The notes under the pieces: generated by a model
Databases searched by the model: none
What the model saw: only the letters and a program-made list of their open reading frames with translations
Told to the model about the DNA's origin: nothing
NCBI GenBank assembly: GCA_902605865.1
Contig: CACLEJ010000005.1
Location: forward strand, 37,600 to 101,599
Direction: 5' to 3'
Source: an uncultured Pelagibacteraceae bacterium
GTDB taxonomy: Bacteria; Pseudomonadota; Alphaproteobacteria; Pelagibacterales; Pelagibacteraceae
DNA: 64,000 nucleotides
Position numbers and translations under genes: made by a program
Part shown: piece after piece, positions 56,604 through 64,000 of the stretch
Numbering within the stretch: position 1 is the first letter of the stretch
How the letters are laid out: each line of letters begins with the position of its first letter

Positions 56604-57754
56604 TGGGTCTTCATTTTTCCTCAGAAGAATTCAAAAGTAGAAAAAATAAAGTTATTACTAAATTAAAAGAGGAAAAAATAGATGCCTTGGTCATGTTTAG
56701 ACAAGAGTCTATGTATTGGCTGACTGGTTACGATACATTTGGTTATGTTTTTTTTCAGTCTTTAATATTAGACCAAAGTGGTAATTTAATATTATTAACT
56801 AGAGCTCCTGATTTAAGACAAGCACAAAATACTTCTAATATAGAAAATATAAAAATTTGGGTTGATAAAGACGATTCTAATCCCACAGAAGATCTAAAAC
56901 AAATCTTAAACGAACTTAACTTAAAAGATAAAAAGATCGGTATTGAGTATGAAGCTTATGGACTTACTGGACGTAATGCAATTAATTTAAATAAATCATT
57001 AAAAAATTTTTGCGCATTAGATGATAAATCTGAATTAATAACAAAACTCAGAGTAATTAAATCTCCTGAAGAAATAGTTTATGTTAAGAAAGCAGCAACC
57101 CTTGCCGACAAAGCTTTAGATGAAGTTTGGAAATTTGCTAAAAAGGGAGTGAGTGAAAGTAAAATTCTTGCTGAAATGAATAGAGTAATTTTTGAAGGAG
57201 GTGGGGACTATCCTGCAAATGAATTTATAATAGGTTCTGGTAAAAACGCACTACTATGTAGATATCAATCAGAAAAACAAATAATTAATGGTGTAGATCA
57301 ACTAACTATTGAATGGGCAGGTACGTATAGACATTATCATTCTGCAATGTTCAGAACTATACCGATTGGAAAAGCAAATCCCAAACATTATGAAATGCAC
57401 GAGGCTTGTGAAGAAGCACTAAAAAACTGTGAAAATACATTAAAACCTGGCAATAAAATTGGAGAGGTTTTTGATATGCATGCAAAAATATTTGATAATT
57501 TAGGTTATAAAGATTGTCGGATGAATGCATGTGGATATTCATTAGGTGCAACATTTTCCCCTAATTGGATGGATTGGCCAATGCTTTACACAGGCAATCC
57601 TTATGTAATCCAAACAGGAAATGTTTTCTTTATGCACATGATTCTAATGGATAGTAAAAATGAGTTAGCTATGAATCTAGGTGAGACTTACATTGTTACT
57701 GAAAAAGGAAATGAAAGACTAGGTAATCAAAAGACAGACTTAGTTATTCTCTAA
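56603..57754 (+). CDS. M24 family hydrolase, creatinase / ectoine hydrolase-like
   Basis: A 383-residue pita-bread protein with a creatinase N-terminal domain (about 10-145). The usual metal ligands of aminopeptidase P are changed: the Asp-Asp segment reads TIEWAGTYRHYHSAMFRT near 235-252, the His segment reads GYSLGATFSPNW near 310-321, and the first Glu region is FFMHMILMD, while GETYIVTEKGNERL is retained. This matches the metal-independent creatinase/DoeA branch, which hydrolyses C-N bonds of small solutes rather than peptides. The specific substrate is inferred only. Confidence 0.78.
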   Translation: MGLHFSSEEFKSRKNKVITKLKEEKIDALVMFRQESMYWLTGYDTFGYVFFQSLILDQSGNLILLTRAPDLRQAQNTSNIENIKIWVDKDDSNPTEDLKQILNELNLKDKKIGIEYEAYGLTGRNAINLNKSLKNFCALDDKSELITKLRVIKSPEEIVYVKKAATLADKALDEVWKFAKKGVSESKILAEMNRVIFEGGGDYPANEFIIGSGKNALLCRYQSEKQIINGVDQLTIEWAGTYRHYHSAMFRTIPIGKANPKHYEMHEACEEALKNCENTLKPGNKIGEVFDMHAKIFDNLGYKDCRMNACGYSLGATFSPNWMDWPMLYTGNPYVIQTGNVFFMHMILMDSKNELAMNLGETYIVTEKGNERLGNQKTDLVIL

Positions 57755-57804
57755 GTATTAAACAATTTTAAAACCCAGTTTGGTCATAATAATAAGTTAT
57801 CTAA

Positions 57805-57917
57805 TTGAAAATATTATTTGTAAAAGATACTTTGTAAATACCATATCTCATGGTGAAAAAGAGGCCGATATCGCATCGGTTAAAAGCGAGTTTTGGAAAA
57901 ACAAACAAGGAGAGTGT
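57805..57917 (+). promoter_or_regulatory. Promoter and structured leader of the small gene at 57918
   Basis: TTGAAA (57805-57810) and TACTTT (57828-57833) are 17 nt apart. The predicted leader of about 78 nt holds a perfect 5-bp GC-containing hairpin CCGAT-ATCGC-ATCGG (57865-57879). It ends in AAGGAGAG (57907-57914), by far the strongest Shine-Dalgarno sequence I saw in the window. An open frame from 57780 runs through this leader, so a longer protein is an alternative reading. Confidence 0.42.
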
Positions 57918-58109
57918 ATGAAAAGAATGCACAGAGTTTTAAGTTCGTTTAGCCGAGGCTCAAAGAACGCTAGGCTAAATCAATTAATGTTTCGAAATTT
58001 GAAAACTGTAGAAGCTAATGCCAACGGTACAAGTGGATACGTTATCAAATCAGGAAAAAATTCTGGGGAAACATTAGGACACTTGAAAAAAGAGAGTAAA
58101 AAAATATAG
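57918..58109 (+). CDS. Small basic protein, 63 residues, unknown function
   Basis: The ATG at 57918 follows AAGGAGAG by 3 nt, which decides this start. The protein begins MKRMHRVLSSFSRGSKNARL and ends HLKKESKKI; it is basic, has no hydrophobic helix and no cysteine, and carries a central NANGTSGYVIKSGKNSG stretch. Codons in the first third are less AT-rich than in neighbours because the RNA can form two competing hairpins (57943-57968 and 57948-57979). I do not recognise it. It is followed by a strong terminator, so it is a self-contained unit. Confidence 0.6.
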   Translation: MKRMHRVLSSFSRGSKNARLNQLMFRNLKTVEANANGTSGYVIKSGKNSGETLGHLKKESKKI

Positions 58110-58122
58110 CTTAAAGAATGAG

Positions 58123-58158
58123 ATATGGGGCATGTAAAAATAACTGCCCCATATTTTA
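58123..58158. terminator. Bidirectional intrinsic terminator
   Basis: A perfect 10-bp stem ATATGGGGCA (58123-58132) / TGCCCCATAT (58145-58154) encloses 12 nt and is followed by TTTA on the plus strand. It separates the small plus-strand gene from the convergent cupin gene, whose stop is at 58163. Confidence 0.85.
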
Positions 58159-58162
58159 CTTT

Positions 58163-58564
58163 CTATTTTACTGGGGTCATAATTTTTTGACCTTCAACTC
58201 CCATAGCAACAACAATTGCTTTAACAGGAACATCTCCAATATTTTTAGATTCGTGAGCCACACCTACATCTTCAATAAATGCATCTCCAGCTTTGTAAAC
58301 ATAGCTTTTGCCACCTTGAGTAAGTTCAATTTCTCCTTGTTGTATCATTATTAAAACAGGGAACGAGTGAGTATGCGGAACTACAGGGCCTCCTACGGGT
58401 ACAGTAAATTCAAAAGCTGTGATCTTTGCTTTCCCGGATGGATAAACAATATCGTTACCCATACCAGTCTGACTAGTTGATAAAATTCTTTTTACATGAC
58501 CATCAGCAAAAACAGAGCTGTTTAAACCAAATGATACAAATAAAATTAGAAATATTTTTTTCAT
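58163..58564 (-). CDS. Secreted cupin-domain protein
   Basis: A signal peptide (MKKIFLILFVSFGLNSSVFA) precedes a single cupin barrel. The metal motif is GGPVVPHTHSFPVLIMIQQGEIEL with H-x-H, and the second motif VGVAHESKNIGDVPVKAIVVAMGV has the third histidine. The 133-residue protein should bind a divalent metal in the periplasm. The biochemical role is unknown. It ends at the shared terminator. Confidence 0.82.
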   Translation of the reverse strand: MKKIFLILFVSFGLNSSVFADGHVKRILSTSQTGMGNDIVYPSGKAKITAFEFTVPVGGPVVPHTHSFPVLIMIQQGEIELTQGGKSYVYKAGDAFIEDVGVAHESKNIGDVPVKAIVVAMGVEGQKIMTPVK

Positions 58565-58634
58565 AAAATACCTTTCTGATTAATGAAGTTAAACTATCAG
58601 GCGATAGAAATTAATATATATGGCAAAATGTAAT

Positions 58635-59207
58635 CTATTTACTCCACTCAACTTTAAACATAGCTTCGTTGCGTCTCATCATAGGAAGCGTAAAAGGCCC
58701 ATTATAGGTTGCTCTTATTGGAGGTCCTTTAATGATTACTTTATCCTCTAAGAGTTTTTTATTAAGAATTTCTTTATGTTTGAAGAAATTATTATCTGAG
58801 GCTCTTCCAGAATATTCTATTACAGCAAAAAAACCTTCTTCTATTGTTGAGATTTTAACATCTGAATTTGTGGGTATAGGTGCATTCTCTTTTGTAAATT
58901 TTGATGGAAGATAAAATTGCATATAGTATCCATTATCCTTCTCACCCTGTGTTACTGGCACAGTCATTTTAATTTCTTGGGATTTATTATTCTGACCTGA
59001 GATATATTTAAAAAGTTTTCTAAAACTACTGTCATCATTTCTACTTACAACTTCGACAACTAGACGGTCTTTATAATGTCTCACTTCGTATATTTTAGAT
59101 TTATATACTACATCATATTGAGATTCCTCATAAGCCATTAAACTAGAGTAAGGTAAAATACAGAATATATAAATCAAAAAAGATATCGATATAATTGATT
59201 TTCTCAT
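58635..59207 (-). CDS. SOUL family haem-binding protein, exported
   Basis: An N-terminal hydrophobic segment (SIISISFLIYIFCILPYSSLMA) is followed by the SOUL pattern: EESQYDVVYKSKIYEVRHYKDRLVVEV, FRKLFKYISGQNNKSQEIKMTVPVTQ, and the C-terminal ATYNGPFTLPMMRRNEAMFKV. SOUL proteins bind haem or tetrapyrroles weakly through surface residues. Length is 190 residues. It lies one base from the NAD-binding protein gene. Confidence 0.85.
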   Translation of the reverse strand: MRKSIISISFLIYIFCILPYSSLMAYEESQYDVVYKSKIYEVRHYKDRLVVEVVSRNDDSSFRKLFKYISGQNNKSQEIKMTVPVTQGEKDNGYYMQFYLPSKFTKENAPIPTNSDVKISTIEEGFFAVIEYSGRASDNNFFKHKEILNKKLLEDKVIIKGPPIRATYNGPFTLPMMRRNEAMFKVEWSK

Positions 59208-59864
59208 TTAGTTAGATCCTAACTCTTGTAACCTATCAGATAAATAAGTTTGCTCACTATTATTTCCTGAGGCAAGTTTGATCATTGCATTCACAACTAT
59301 CTCAACTTTTATTGGAGTATATTTTTTAAATCCACCAAAAAAGAATAAGGATAGAAATTTCATCACCGGAATTCCTAAAACCTCAATAATTCTAAAGTCT
59401 TTTCTGTTGCCAACTAAAAATGAGGGTTGAATAATGCTTAGGTTAGAAAACCCAATCTTTTTTAGCTCCTCCTCTACTTGACCTTTATTTTTTAAATATG
59501 TACTTGAAGCTTTTGGGTTTGCTCCAATTGAGGAGACATAAATAAAATTACTAATTGAATTAAATTTTGCAATTTTTGCTAATTGTACGGGCAAGTCATA
59601 TTCTATTCTTCTATATTCTTTTTTATCGGGCGTGTCTTTGTGAGTTGTACCAATGCAAAAAAAACAATCATCACCTGTTAATTTTTCTTTTAAAGTGTCT
59701 AAATCTAAAAAATCTGTGTTGATCACTTCAACTTTTGAATTATCAATAGAAGGTAATTTTCTAACAAATATTTTTATTTTGTTGTAAGTATTATTGTTGA
59801 TTAAATTATCTAGTAAATTAGATCCAATTAACCCAGATGAGCCAAATAAAACAGCGGTTTTCAT
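59208..59864 (-). CDS. NAD(P)-binding protein of the atypical SDR / TIP30-like group
   Basis: The 218-residue protein begins with the extended SDR-type motif AVLFGSSGLIGSNLLDNLI at 4-22, has DCFFCIGTTHKDTPDK and YRRIEYDLPVQLAKIAK, and IYVSSIGANPKASSTYLKNKGQVEEEL in place of the classical Y-x-x-x-K, where Y and K are still 3 apart. It resembles oxidoreductase HTATIP2-like proteins. Substrate is unknown. It lies between the SOUL and aminotransferase genes. Confidence 0.82.
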   Translation of the reverse strand: MKTAVLFGSSGLIGSNLLDNLINNNTYNKIKIFVRKLPSIDNSKVEVINTDFLDLDTLKEKLTGDDCFFCIGTTHKDTPDKKEYRRIEYDLPVQLAKIAKFNSISNFIYVSSIGANPKASSTYLKNKGQVEEELKKIGFSNLSIIQPSFLVGNRKDFRIIEVLGIPVMKFLSLFFFGGFKKYTPIKVEIVVNAMIKLASGNNSEQTYLSDRLQELGSN

Positions 59865-59866
59865 TA

Positions 59867-61018
59867 TTATTTTAAATACTCTTCTTTCATAAATTTTTTT
59901 ATTCTATTTGCTCCCTCAATTATATCCTCAGTGCTTCTAGCGTATGAAAACCTTATTGTAGAATTTCCTCTTTTTTGATCGAAATCAAGTCCAGGAGTTA
60001 TTGCTACTCCTGCTTTATCAAGCACTTCTTTACAAAAGTTAAGGCTATCTTTCGAATACTCTGAAATATCAATGTAGATATAAAAAGCACCATCTGGGGG
60101 AGAAAATTTATTTAAACCAGCCTTAGGTAACTCTTCTAACAAAATTGATCTATTTTTTTTATAAACCTCTACATTTGTATTTAATTCCTCTTTTGCATCC
60201 ATTGCTGATAGAGCAGTTAATTGACTAACATGAGGAGGACAAATAAAAAGATTTTGAGATAATCTTTCTACTTGTCTCACATGATCTTCAGGAACAATCA
60301 TCCAGCCTACTCTCCAACCTGTCATAGAAAAATATTTAGAAAATGAATTTATAACATAACATTCATTAGAAATTTCTAATGCAGATGTAGGATTATTTTC
60401 ATATTGAATTCCATGATAAATCTCATCGCTAATAAAACTCACTTTATTTTCATGCGCAGTATTAATAAGTTCTTCTAGTTTTTTTTTATCAAGCATTGAA
60501 CCGGTGGGATTTGCAGGAGAAGCAACTAATAAACCATTTAAATTATTTTCTTTAATATCTTTCGGTATAGGCTGAAATTTATTTTGTAACTCTGTAAAAA
60601 TATCAATTGGAATTAAATCCTGAGACTTTAAAATTTGTCTATAGCTAGGATAGCCTGGAGCGGCAATGCCTACTCTATCTCCAACATCAAATAATGCTGC
60701 AAAAGAAAGTATGAATGCTCCTGAAGATCCAGTTGTTATAATTATTCTGTCTGGGTTTAAATCAATATTGTACCAATCTCCATACAATTTAGAAATTCTA
60801 TTTCGTAATTCTGGCAAACCTAAAGTAACTGTATAGCCAAGATCGTTATTAGAAATTTCATCTGAAATAAATTGTTTGGCTCGCTTTGGTGCTGGTGTTC
60901 CTGGTTGACCTACTTCCATATGAATTACATGCTTGCCATTAGCTTCTGCTTTTCTTGCAGACTCCATTACATCCATTACAATAAATGGGTCTACATTACT
61001 TCTTTTAGATTTCTTCAT
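59867..61018 (-). CDS. Class I/II pyridoxal-phosphate aminotransferase
   Basis: A 383-residue aspartate-aminotransferase-fold enzyme. It shows GQPGTPAPKRAKQF near 38, TTGSSGAFILSFAAL near 94, ASPANPTGSMLD near 166, the aspartate and tyrosine in SFISDEIYHGIQY near 193-205, the PLP lysine in INSFSKYFSMTGWRVGWM near 229-246 and the substrate arginine in TIRFSYA. The amino acid used cannot be read; many such SAR11 enzymes are annotated as aspartate or alanine aminotransferases. Confidence 0.9.
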   Translation of the reverse strand: MKKSKRSNVDPFIVMDVMESARKAEANGKHVIHMEVGQPGTPAPKRAKQFISDEISNNDLGYTVTLGLPELRNRISKLYGDWYNIDLNPDRIIITTGSSGAFILSFAALFDVGDRVGIAAPGYPSYRQILKSQDLIPIDIFTELQNKFQPIPKDIKENNLNGLLVASPANPTGSMLDKKKLEELINTAHENKVSFISDEIYHGIQYENNPTSALEISNECYVINSFSKYFSMTGWRVGWMIVPEDHVRQVERLSQNLFICPPHVSQLTALSAMDAKEELNTNVEVYKKNRSILLEELPKAGLNKFSPPDGAFYIYIDISEYSKDSLNFCKEVLDKAGVAITPGLDFDQKRGNSTIRFSYARSTEDIIEGANRIKKFMKEEYLK

Positions 61019-61043
61019 TTAGTTTCTATTTCTGGATTAAATA

Positions 61044-61235
61044 TTATAAACTGATCTTAAACACTCTTGCTGTTTTTTCGTCTGAAATATTTAGAATTTT
61101 AAACTTGGATGTTTTTTCTAATTTTTGACCTTTATTAGTTACAAAAGATTTCATTTTTTTTACTTCGCCTTCAGGCATTTTTCTAGTGTATTTTAAAGTA
61201 TGCTTTTTTGATCCTATAATAAATATTGTTTTCAT
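61044..61235 (-). CDS. Small basic protein, 63 residues, unknown
   Basis: The frame begins MKTIFIIGSKKHTLKYTRKM and continues with a basic, beta-strand-like pattern (FKILNISDEKTARVFKISL at the end). It fits between the histidine-phosphatase and aminotransferase genes with gaps of 18 and 25 nt on the same strand, so cotranscription is likely. No family is recognised. Confidence 0.55.
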   Translation of the reverse strand: MKTIFIIGSKKHTLKYTRKMPEGEVKKMKSFVTNKGQKLEKTSKFKILNISDEKTARVFKISL

Positions 61236-61253
61236 AAATCTTAAGTTAATATA

Positions 61254-61802
61254 TTACAAAGTATCAATTGATCCAATAATATTTAAATTCTTATCGGTTA
61301 TTACTATTTCTCCTGAAGAAGTCCCTATATTTAGCATTGAAGATATAACGACAAAATGAGTAACAAAAATTATATTTTCTTTACCATTCCATTGATTAAT
61401 AAACTCTTTTAGTTGAGTTATTTGCCTCTCTTCATTTGCTTCAAATCTAATATCATAAAAAGAATTTAGTGCACTAAATGTTTCATAATTTTTAAAAGCA
61501 AATTTAGCTGTATCTATACATCTGCACCATTCACTTGAATATACATTTTCAATTTTAATCTGGTTTTTATTAAATATACTTCCAATAAATTTTGACTGTT
61601 CAATTCCTCTTTGATTTAAATTTCTTTGGGTAGAACAATCATTTAAATCAAAATTTTCTGGATCTCCATTCCCTGGTGCAAGAGCATGTCTAATAAAAAT
61701 TATTTTTCCCCCCTCTTTTAAAGAAGTAAGGACTTCTTCTACAGAATAAGCAGAATTAACTACAAAAATATTGATAAAAAAAATTATTAGCAGTTTTTTC
61801 AT
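61254..61802 (-). CDS. Secreted histidine phosphatase superfamily protein
   Basis: A signal peptide (MKKLLIIFFINIFVVNSAYS) precedes a phosphoglycerate-mutase-like fold. IIFIRHALAPG contains the catalytic R-H pair near 35-45, SSEWCRCIDTAKFAF holds the second arginine, and VTHFVVISSMLNIGTSSGEIVI contains the second histidine. At 182 residues it is a periplasmic phosphatase candidate. It abuts the TPR gene with no gap, so both may act together. Confidence 0.85.
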   Translation of the reverse strand: MKKLLIIFFINIFVVNSAYSVEEVLTSLKEGGKIIFIRHALAPGNGDPENFDLNDCSTQRNLNQRGIEQSKFIGSIFNKNQIKIENVYSSEWCRCIDTAKFAFKNYETFSALNSFYDIRFEANEERQITQLKEFINQWNGKENIIFVTHFVVISSMLNIGTSSGEIVITDKNLNIIGSIDTL

Positions 61803-62351
61803 TTACACAGATTGATTTTTAATCAACTCTTTAATCTGTGGTATCATTATTTGTGGTGACCTCATGGACGGATAAATCTCTTTTACTTTTTCATAACTCT
61901 TTAAAGCCTTTTCGTAATTTTTTAACTTAATTTGAACGAGACCCTGTCCTGATAATGCTCCAAAATGTCTTTTCTCTAGTTTTAATACCTTGTCTATATC
62001 ATTTTGAGAATCTTGATATTTGCCCATTAAATAAAAGACAGTTGCTCTTTTATTCCAAGCTTCTGCCCAAGCAGGATCTTTTTTAATTACTGTTGTGAAT
62101 ATATCTACAGCAACTGAATATTGCTCTTGATTCATAAATTTTGTTCCTCTTGATAGCAAAGAAGTTAAATTTTGATTAGTGGGATGTTTTGTCCAAATAT
62201 CCCAAATTTTCATCTCTGTATCAATTGCAATTGAGTGGTTTTGAATTTTTAATTTTTCAAATAAGTTATTTAATCTTATTTCGTATTCATTAGAGTTTGA
62301 TGAGTTGGTAATAAAAAAAATTGCAAAAAAAATGGTTATTATTTTTTTCAT
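61803..62351 (-). CDS. Secreted tetratricopeptide repeat protein
   Basis: The 182-residue protein has a signal peptide (MKKIITIFFAIFFITNSSNS). Tandem TPR helices follow: NLTSLLSRGTKFMNQEQYSVAVDIFTTVIKKDP, AWAEAWNKRATVFYLMGKYQDSQNDIDKVLKLEK, and FGALSGQGLVQIKLKNYEKALKSYEKV in order. TPRs mediate protein contacts in the periplasm. The partner is unknown. Confidence 0.85.
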   Translation of the reverse strand: MKKIITIFFAIFFITNSSNSNEYEIRLNNLFEKLKIQNHSIAIDTEMKIWDIWTKHPTNQNLTSLLSRGTKFMNQEQYSVAVDIFTTVIKKDPAWAEAWNKRATVFYLMGKYQDSQNDIDKVLKLEKRHFGALSGQGLVQIKLKNYEKALKSYEKVKEIYPSMRSPQIMIPQIKELIKNQSV

Positions 62352-62358
62352 TTAGAAA

Positions 62359-63678
62359 TTATTTTCCACCTACAACCATACCTTCAACCATCATTGTCGG
62401 TGAATTCGTTGCATAATTAAATTCCAAATCGTCGGCTAAAGTTATATTTTTAAAAATATTATTTAAGTTTCCGGCAATTGTAATTTCACTTACTGGATAT
62501 GAAAACTCTCCATTCTCAATCATTATGCCAGATGCTCCTACAGAATAATCACCGTTAATAATATTTGTACCATGTCCAATAGTTTCTTTAATATACAAGA
62601 TTTTATTTTCTGATTTTACTAGATCTTCAAATGTTTTTGATCCATTTTGAAAATATAAATTTGTTGTTCCACTTGCCCTACCATTAGATTTTCTATTTAT
62701 TTTTTTACCATTGTAAGTATCAATTAAATAGTCTTGGAGAATACCGTTCTTTATCAAATCAAGGTTAACCACTGCTATACCTTCGCTATCAAAGTAACGA
62801 GATCCATTAGCTTTTCTTATATTACCGTGATCTAATATATTTATCTCAGAGTTAAAAACTTGTTGATTTAATTTATCTTTTAAAAATGTTGTTCCTTTTG
62901 CTATTGCACTTGATGATATTGCACTTGCAAAAATAGATAGAAAGTTTTTTGATATTCTTTTATCAAATATTAGACTAATTTTTTCACTTTTTATTTTTTT
63001 TGGATTTAATTTCTTTACTGCATGTTCCGCTGCAATAGATCCAAGTTGTTTAGGTTTCAAAATATCACTATAAAACCTTTTACTTGTATATTCATAATCT
63101 CTTTCCATGCTTCCATTGCTTTTTGAAACAACTTCACAGTATGCAGTAAATTGTGAAGTTTTATATCCATCAGCGAATCCATTTGAATTGGCTAATAAAA
63201 AATTTGATTTGTTCTCACCAAATCCAGATCCATTAGTATTTATTATTTTATCATTTGAAAAAGCTTCCTCTTCTGCCTCTTTTATATAATTAATCTTGTC
63301 TTCATTGTTTAAATGAGTTTCATCATATAAGTCTAAGTCTTTTAATCCTTTAAAATGGAGGTCTTTATCTGGTAATGAATTATATTCATCCTCAGGTGTA
63401 ATCTTCATTGTTTCAATGCATCTATTTACTAGCTCATCTAAATTTTTTTCTTTAAGATTTGATGAAGCTATTGAGGACTTTTTTTTACCTAAATAAGTTG
63501 TAAGGACTACTCCAAGATTTTCAGACCTTTCAGATCCATCAAGTTTTTTATTCCTTACATTTACATTTTCAGAAACAGAACTTTGCACTAATATATTTGC
63601 ATCAGATGAACCTAATTTTTTTGATTTACTAAGGCATATATCTGCAATTTTTTTTAGATACTCTTGATCTTTAATCAT
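62359..63678 (-). CDS. pmbA: TldE/PmbA subunit of the TldD-TldE metalloprotease
   Basis: TldE is the non-catalytic partner of TldD. The ATG at 63678 is chosen; a TTG at 63700-63702 would overlap tldD. Family blocks include NVRNKKLDGSERSENLGVVLTTYLGKKK, NSNGFADGYKTSQFTAYCEVVS, GRASGTTNLYFQNGS and IENGEFSYPVSEITIAGNL, with no HExxxH. Length is 439 residues. The complex trims unstructured peptides, and is needed for microcin B17 maturation in E. coli. Confidence 0.93.
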   Translation of the reverse strand: MIKDQEYLKKIADICLSKSKKLGSSDANILVQSSVSENVNVRNKKLDGSERSENLGVVLTTYLGKKKSSIASSNLKEKNLDELVNRCIETMKITPEDEYNSLPDKDLHFKGLKDLDLYDETHLNNEDKINYIKEAEEEAFSNDKIINTNGSGFGENKSNFLLANSNGFADGYKTSQFTAYCEVVSKSNGSMERDYEYTSKRFYSDILKPKQLGSIAAEHAVKKLNPKKIKSEKISLIFDKRISKNFLSIFASAISSSAIAKGTTFLKDKLNQQVFNSEINILDHGNIRKANGSRYFDSEGIAVVNLDLIKNGILQDYLIDTYNGKKINRKSNGRASGTTNLYFQNGSKTFEDLVKSENKILYIKETIGHGTNIINGDYSVGASGIMIENGEFSYPVSEITIAGNLNNIFKNITLADDLEFNYATNSPTMMVEGMVVGGK

Positions 63679-63682
63679 TTTA

Positions 63683-64000
63683 TTAGAGTTGAGTTCCACC
63701 AACAGTCATATTATTGATAAGTAGAGACGGTTGTCCAACACCCACTGGTACACCCTGTCCAGCTTTACCGCATGTTCCAATGCCAGGATCTAACATCATA
63801 TCATTTCCAACCATTAAAATTTCTTTTAAAGAAGATGGTCCATCACCAATTAAAGTAGCTCCTTTAATTGGAGATCCAATTTTTCCATTTATAATCTCAT
63901 AAGCTTCTGTACAGTTAAAAACGAATTTTCCAGAGGTAATGTCAACTTGACCACCACCAAAACTTACAGCAAAAATACCTTTATCTACTGACTTAATCAT
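63683..64000 (-). CDS. tldD: TldD metalloprotease subunit, C-terminal part (cut by window end)
   Basis: Only the last 105 residues are inside the window, from [31 protein letters not shown] onward. [20 protein letters not shown] contains the cysteine that serves as third zinc ligand in TldD, and the end MTVGGTQL is the family C-terminus. The HExxxH lies outside. The frame is open to the window edge and the ATG there is internal. It ends 4 nt before the pmbA start used here. Confidence 0.93.
   Translation of the reverse strand: MIKSVDKGIFAVSFGGGQVDITSGKFVFNCTEAYEIINGKIGSPIKGATLIGDGPSSLKEILMVGNDMMLDPGIGTCGKAGQGVPVGVGQPSLLINNMTVGGTQL

Noticed and set aside
63679..63702. TTG start extending pmbA by eight codons
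   Set aside because: It overlaps the tldD end, needs a rare start codon and adds residues not typical of the family; the ATG at 63678 is adequate.
1..64000. CRISPR arrays, insertion sequences, prophage, integrase or toxin-antitoxin genes
   Set aside because: No regularly spaced repeats, transposase motifs, integrase or phage structural genes were seen on either strand; the low-complexity A/T runs are compositional.

Overview
The window is strongly AT-rich and densely packed. Most genes abut or overlap by 1 to 35 nt, and no gap longer than 300 bases lacks a gene. Base composition, alphaproteobacterial gene order, tiny intergenic spaces and many short lysine-rich, isoleucine-rich and asparagine-rich proteins point to a streamlined marine alphaproteobacterium of the SAR11 clade (Pelagibacterales). 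That assignment is inferred from gene order and protein character, not from a database search.

Region 1 (1-15.5 kb, minus strand) is housekeeping. Read in the direction of transcription, proS-lolC-lolD-dnaE leads into rpsB-tsf-frr-uppS-cdsA-dxr-bamA, which is translation, isoprenoid and phospholipid synthesis and outer-membrane assembly. pyrH, normally between tsf and frr, and rseP, normally between dxr and bamA, are absent from these positions. Region 2 (12.5-29.4 kb, minus) is the complete 14-subunit nuoA-N operon for respiratory complex I, followed by birA, coaX and rnj. A good promoter with an exact TATAAT lies just before nuoA. Region 3 (29.4-35.7 kb, minus) holds tRNA-Leu(UAG)-tig-clpP-clpX-lon-tRNA-Val(UAC)-tRNA-Asp(GUC), a typical alphaproteobacterial proteostasis block, here without hupB.

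Region 4 (35.7-38.3 kb) is a mixed patch: a DUF1289 protein, two very small membrane proteins, a beta-hydroxyacid dehydrogenase, a family 5 uracil-DNA glycosylase and a YbgC thioesterase. Region 5 (38.3-57.8 kb) is the accessory metabolic part. It contains a secreted DUF3047 protein, a zinc alcohol dehydrogenase with an NCS1 permease, an EamA exporter, and a TRAP transporter (dctPQM) whose transcript has a terminator-like hairpin between dctP and dctQ. Next come a hydroxyisobutyrate-type dehydrogenase, an aldehyde dehydrogenase and an SDR, then a periplasmic FKBP-rhodanese fusion, a type I Baeyer-Villiger-like flavoprotein and a PhyH dioxygenase. Divergent from these is a plus-strand operon of GMC oxidoreductase, TerC, SDR, M23 peptidase, a keto-pentenoate hydratase homologue and a creatinase/DoeA-like M24 protein. 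Together these look like uptake and stepwise oxidation of small organic solutes, but no substrate can be named from sequence.

Region 6 (57.8-64 kb) opens with a small gene that has an unusually strong ribosome binding site and two mutually exclusive RNA hairpins, ended by a perfect 10-bp terminator. Minus-strand genes follow: a secreted cupin, a SOUL haem-binding protein, an NAD-binding protein, a class I aminotransferase, secreted histidine-phosphatase and TPR proteins, and the pmbA/tldD pair, the latter cut by the window end. I saw no CRISPR array, insertion sequence, prophage, rRNA or toxin-antitoxin locus. The most unusual items are the structured small gene at 57.8-58.2 kb, the cysteine-less FKBP-rhodanese fusion, the metal-ligand-poor M24 protein and the tRNA-tig junction with a 10-nt leader.
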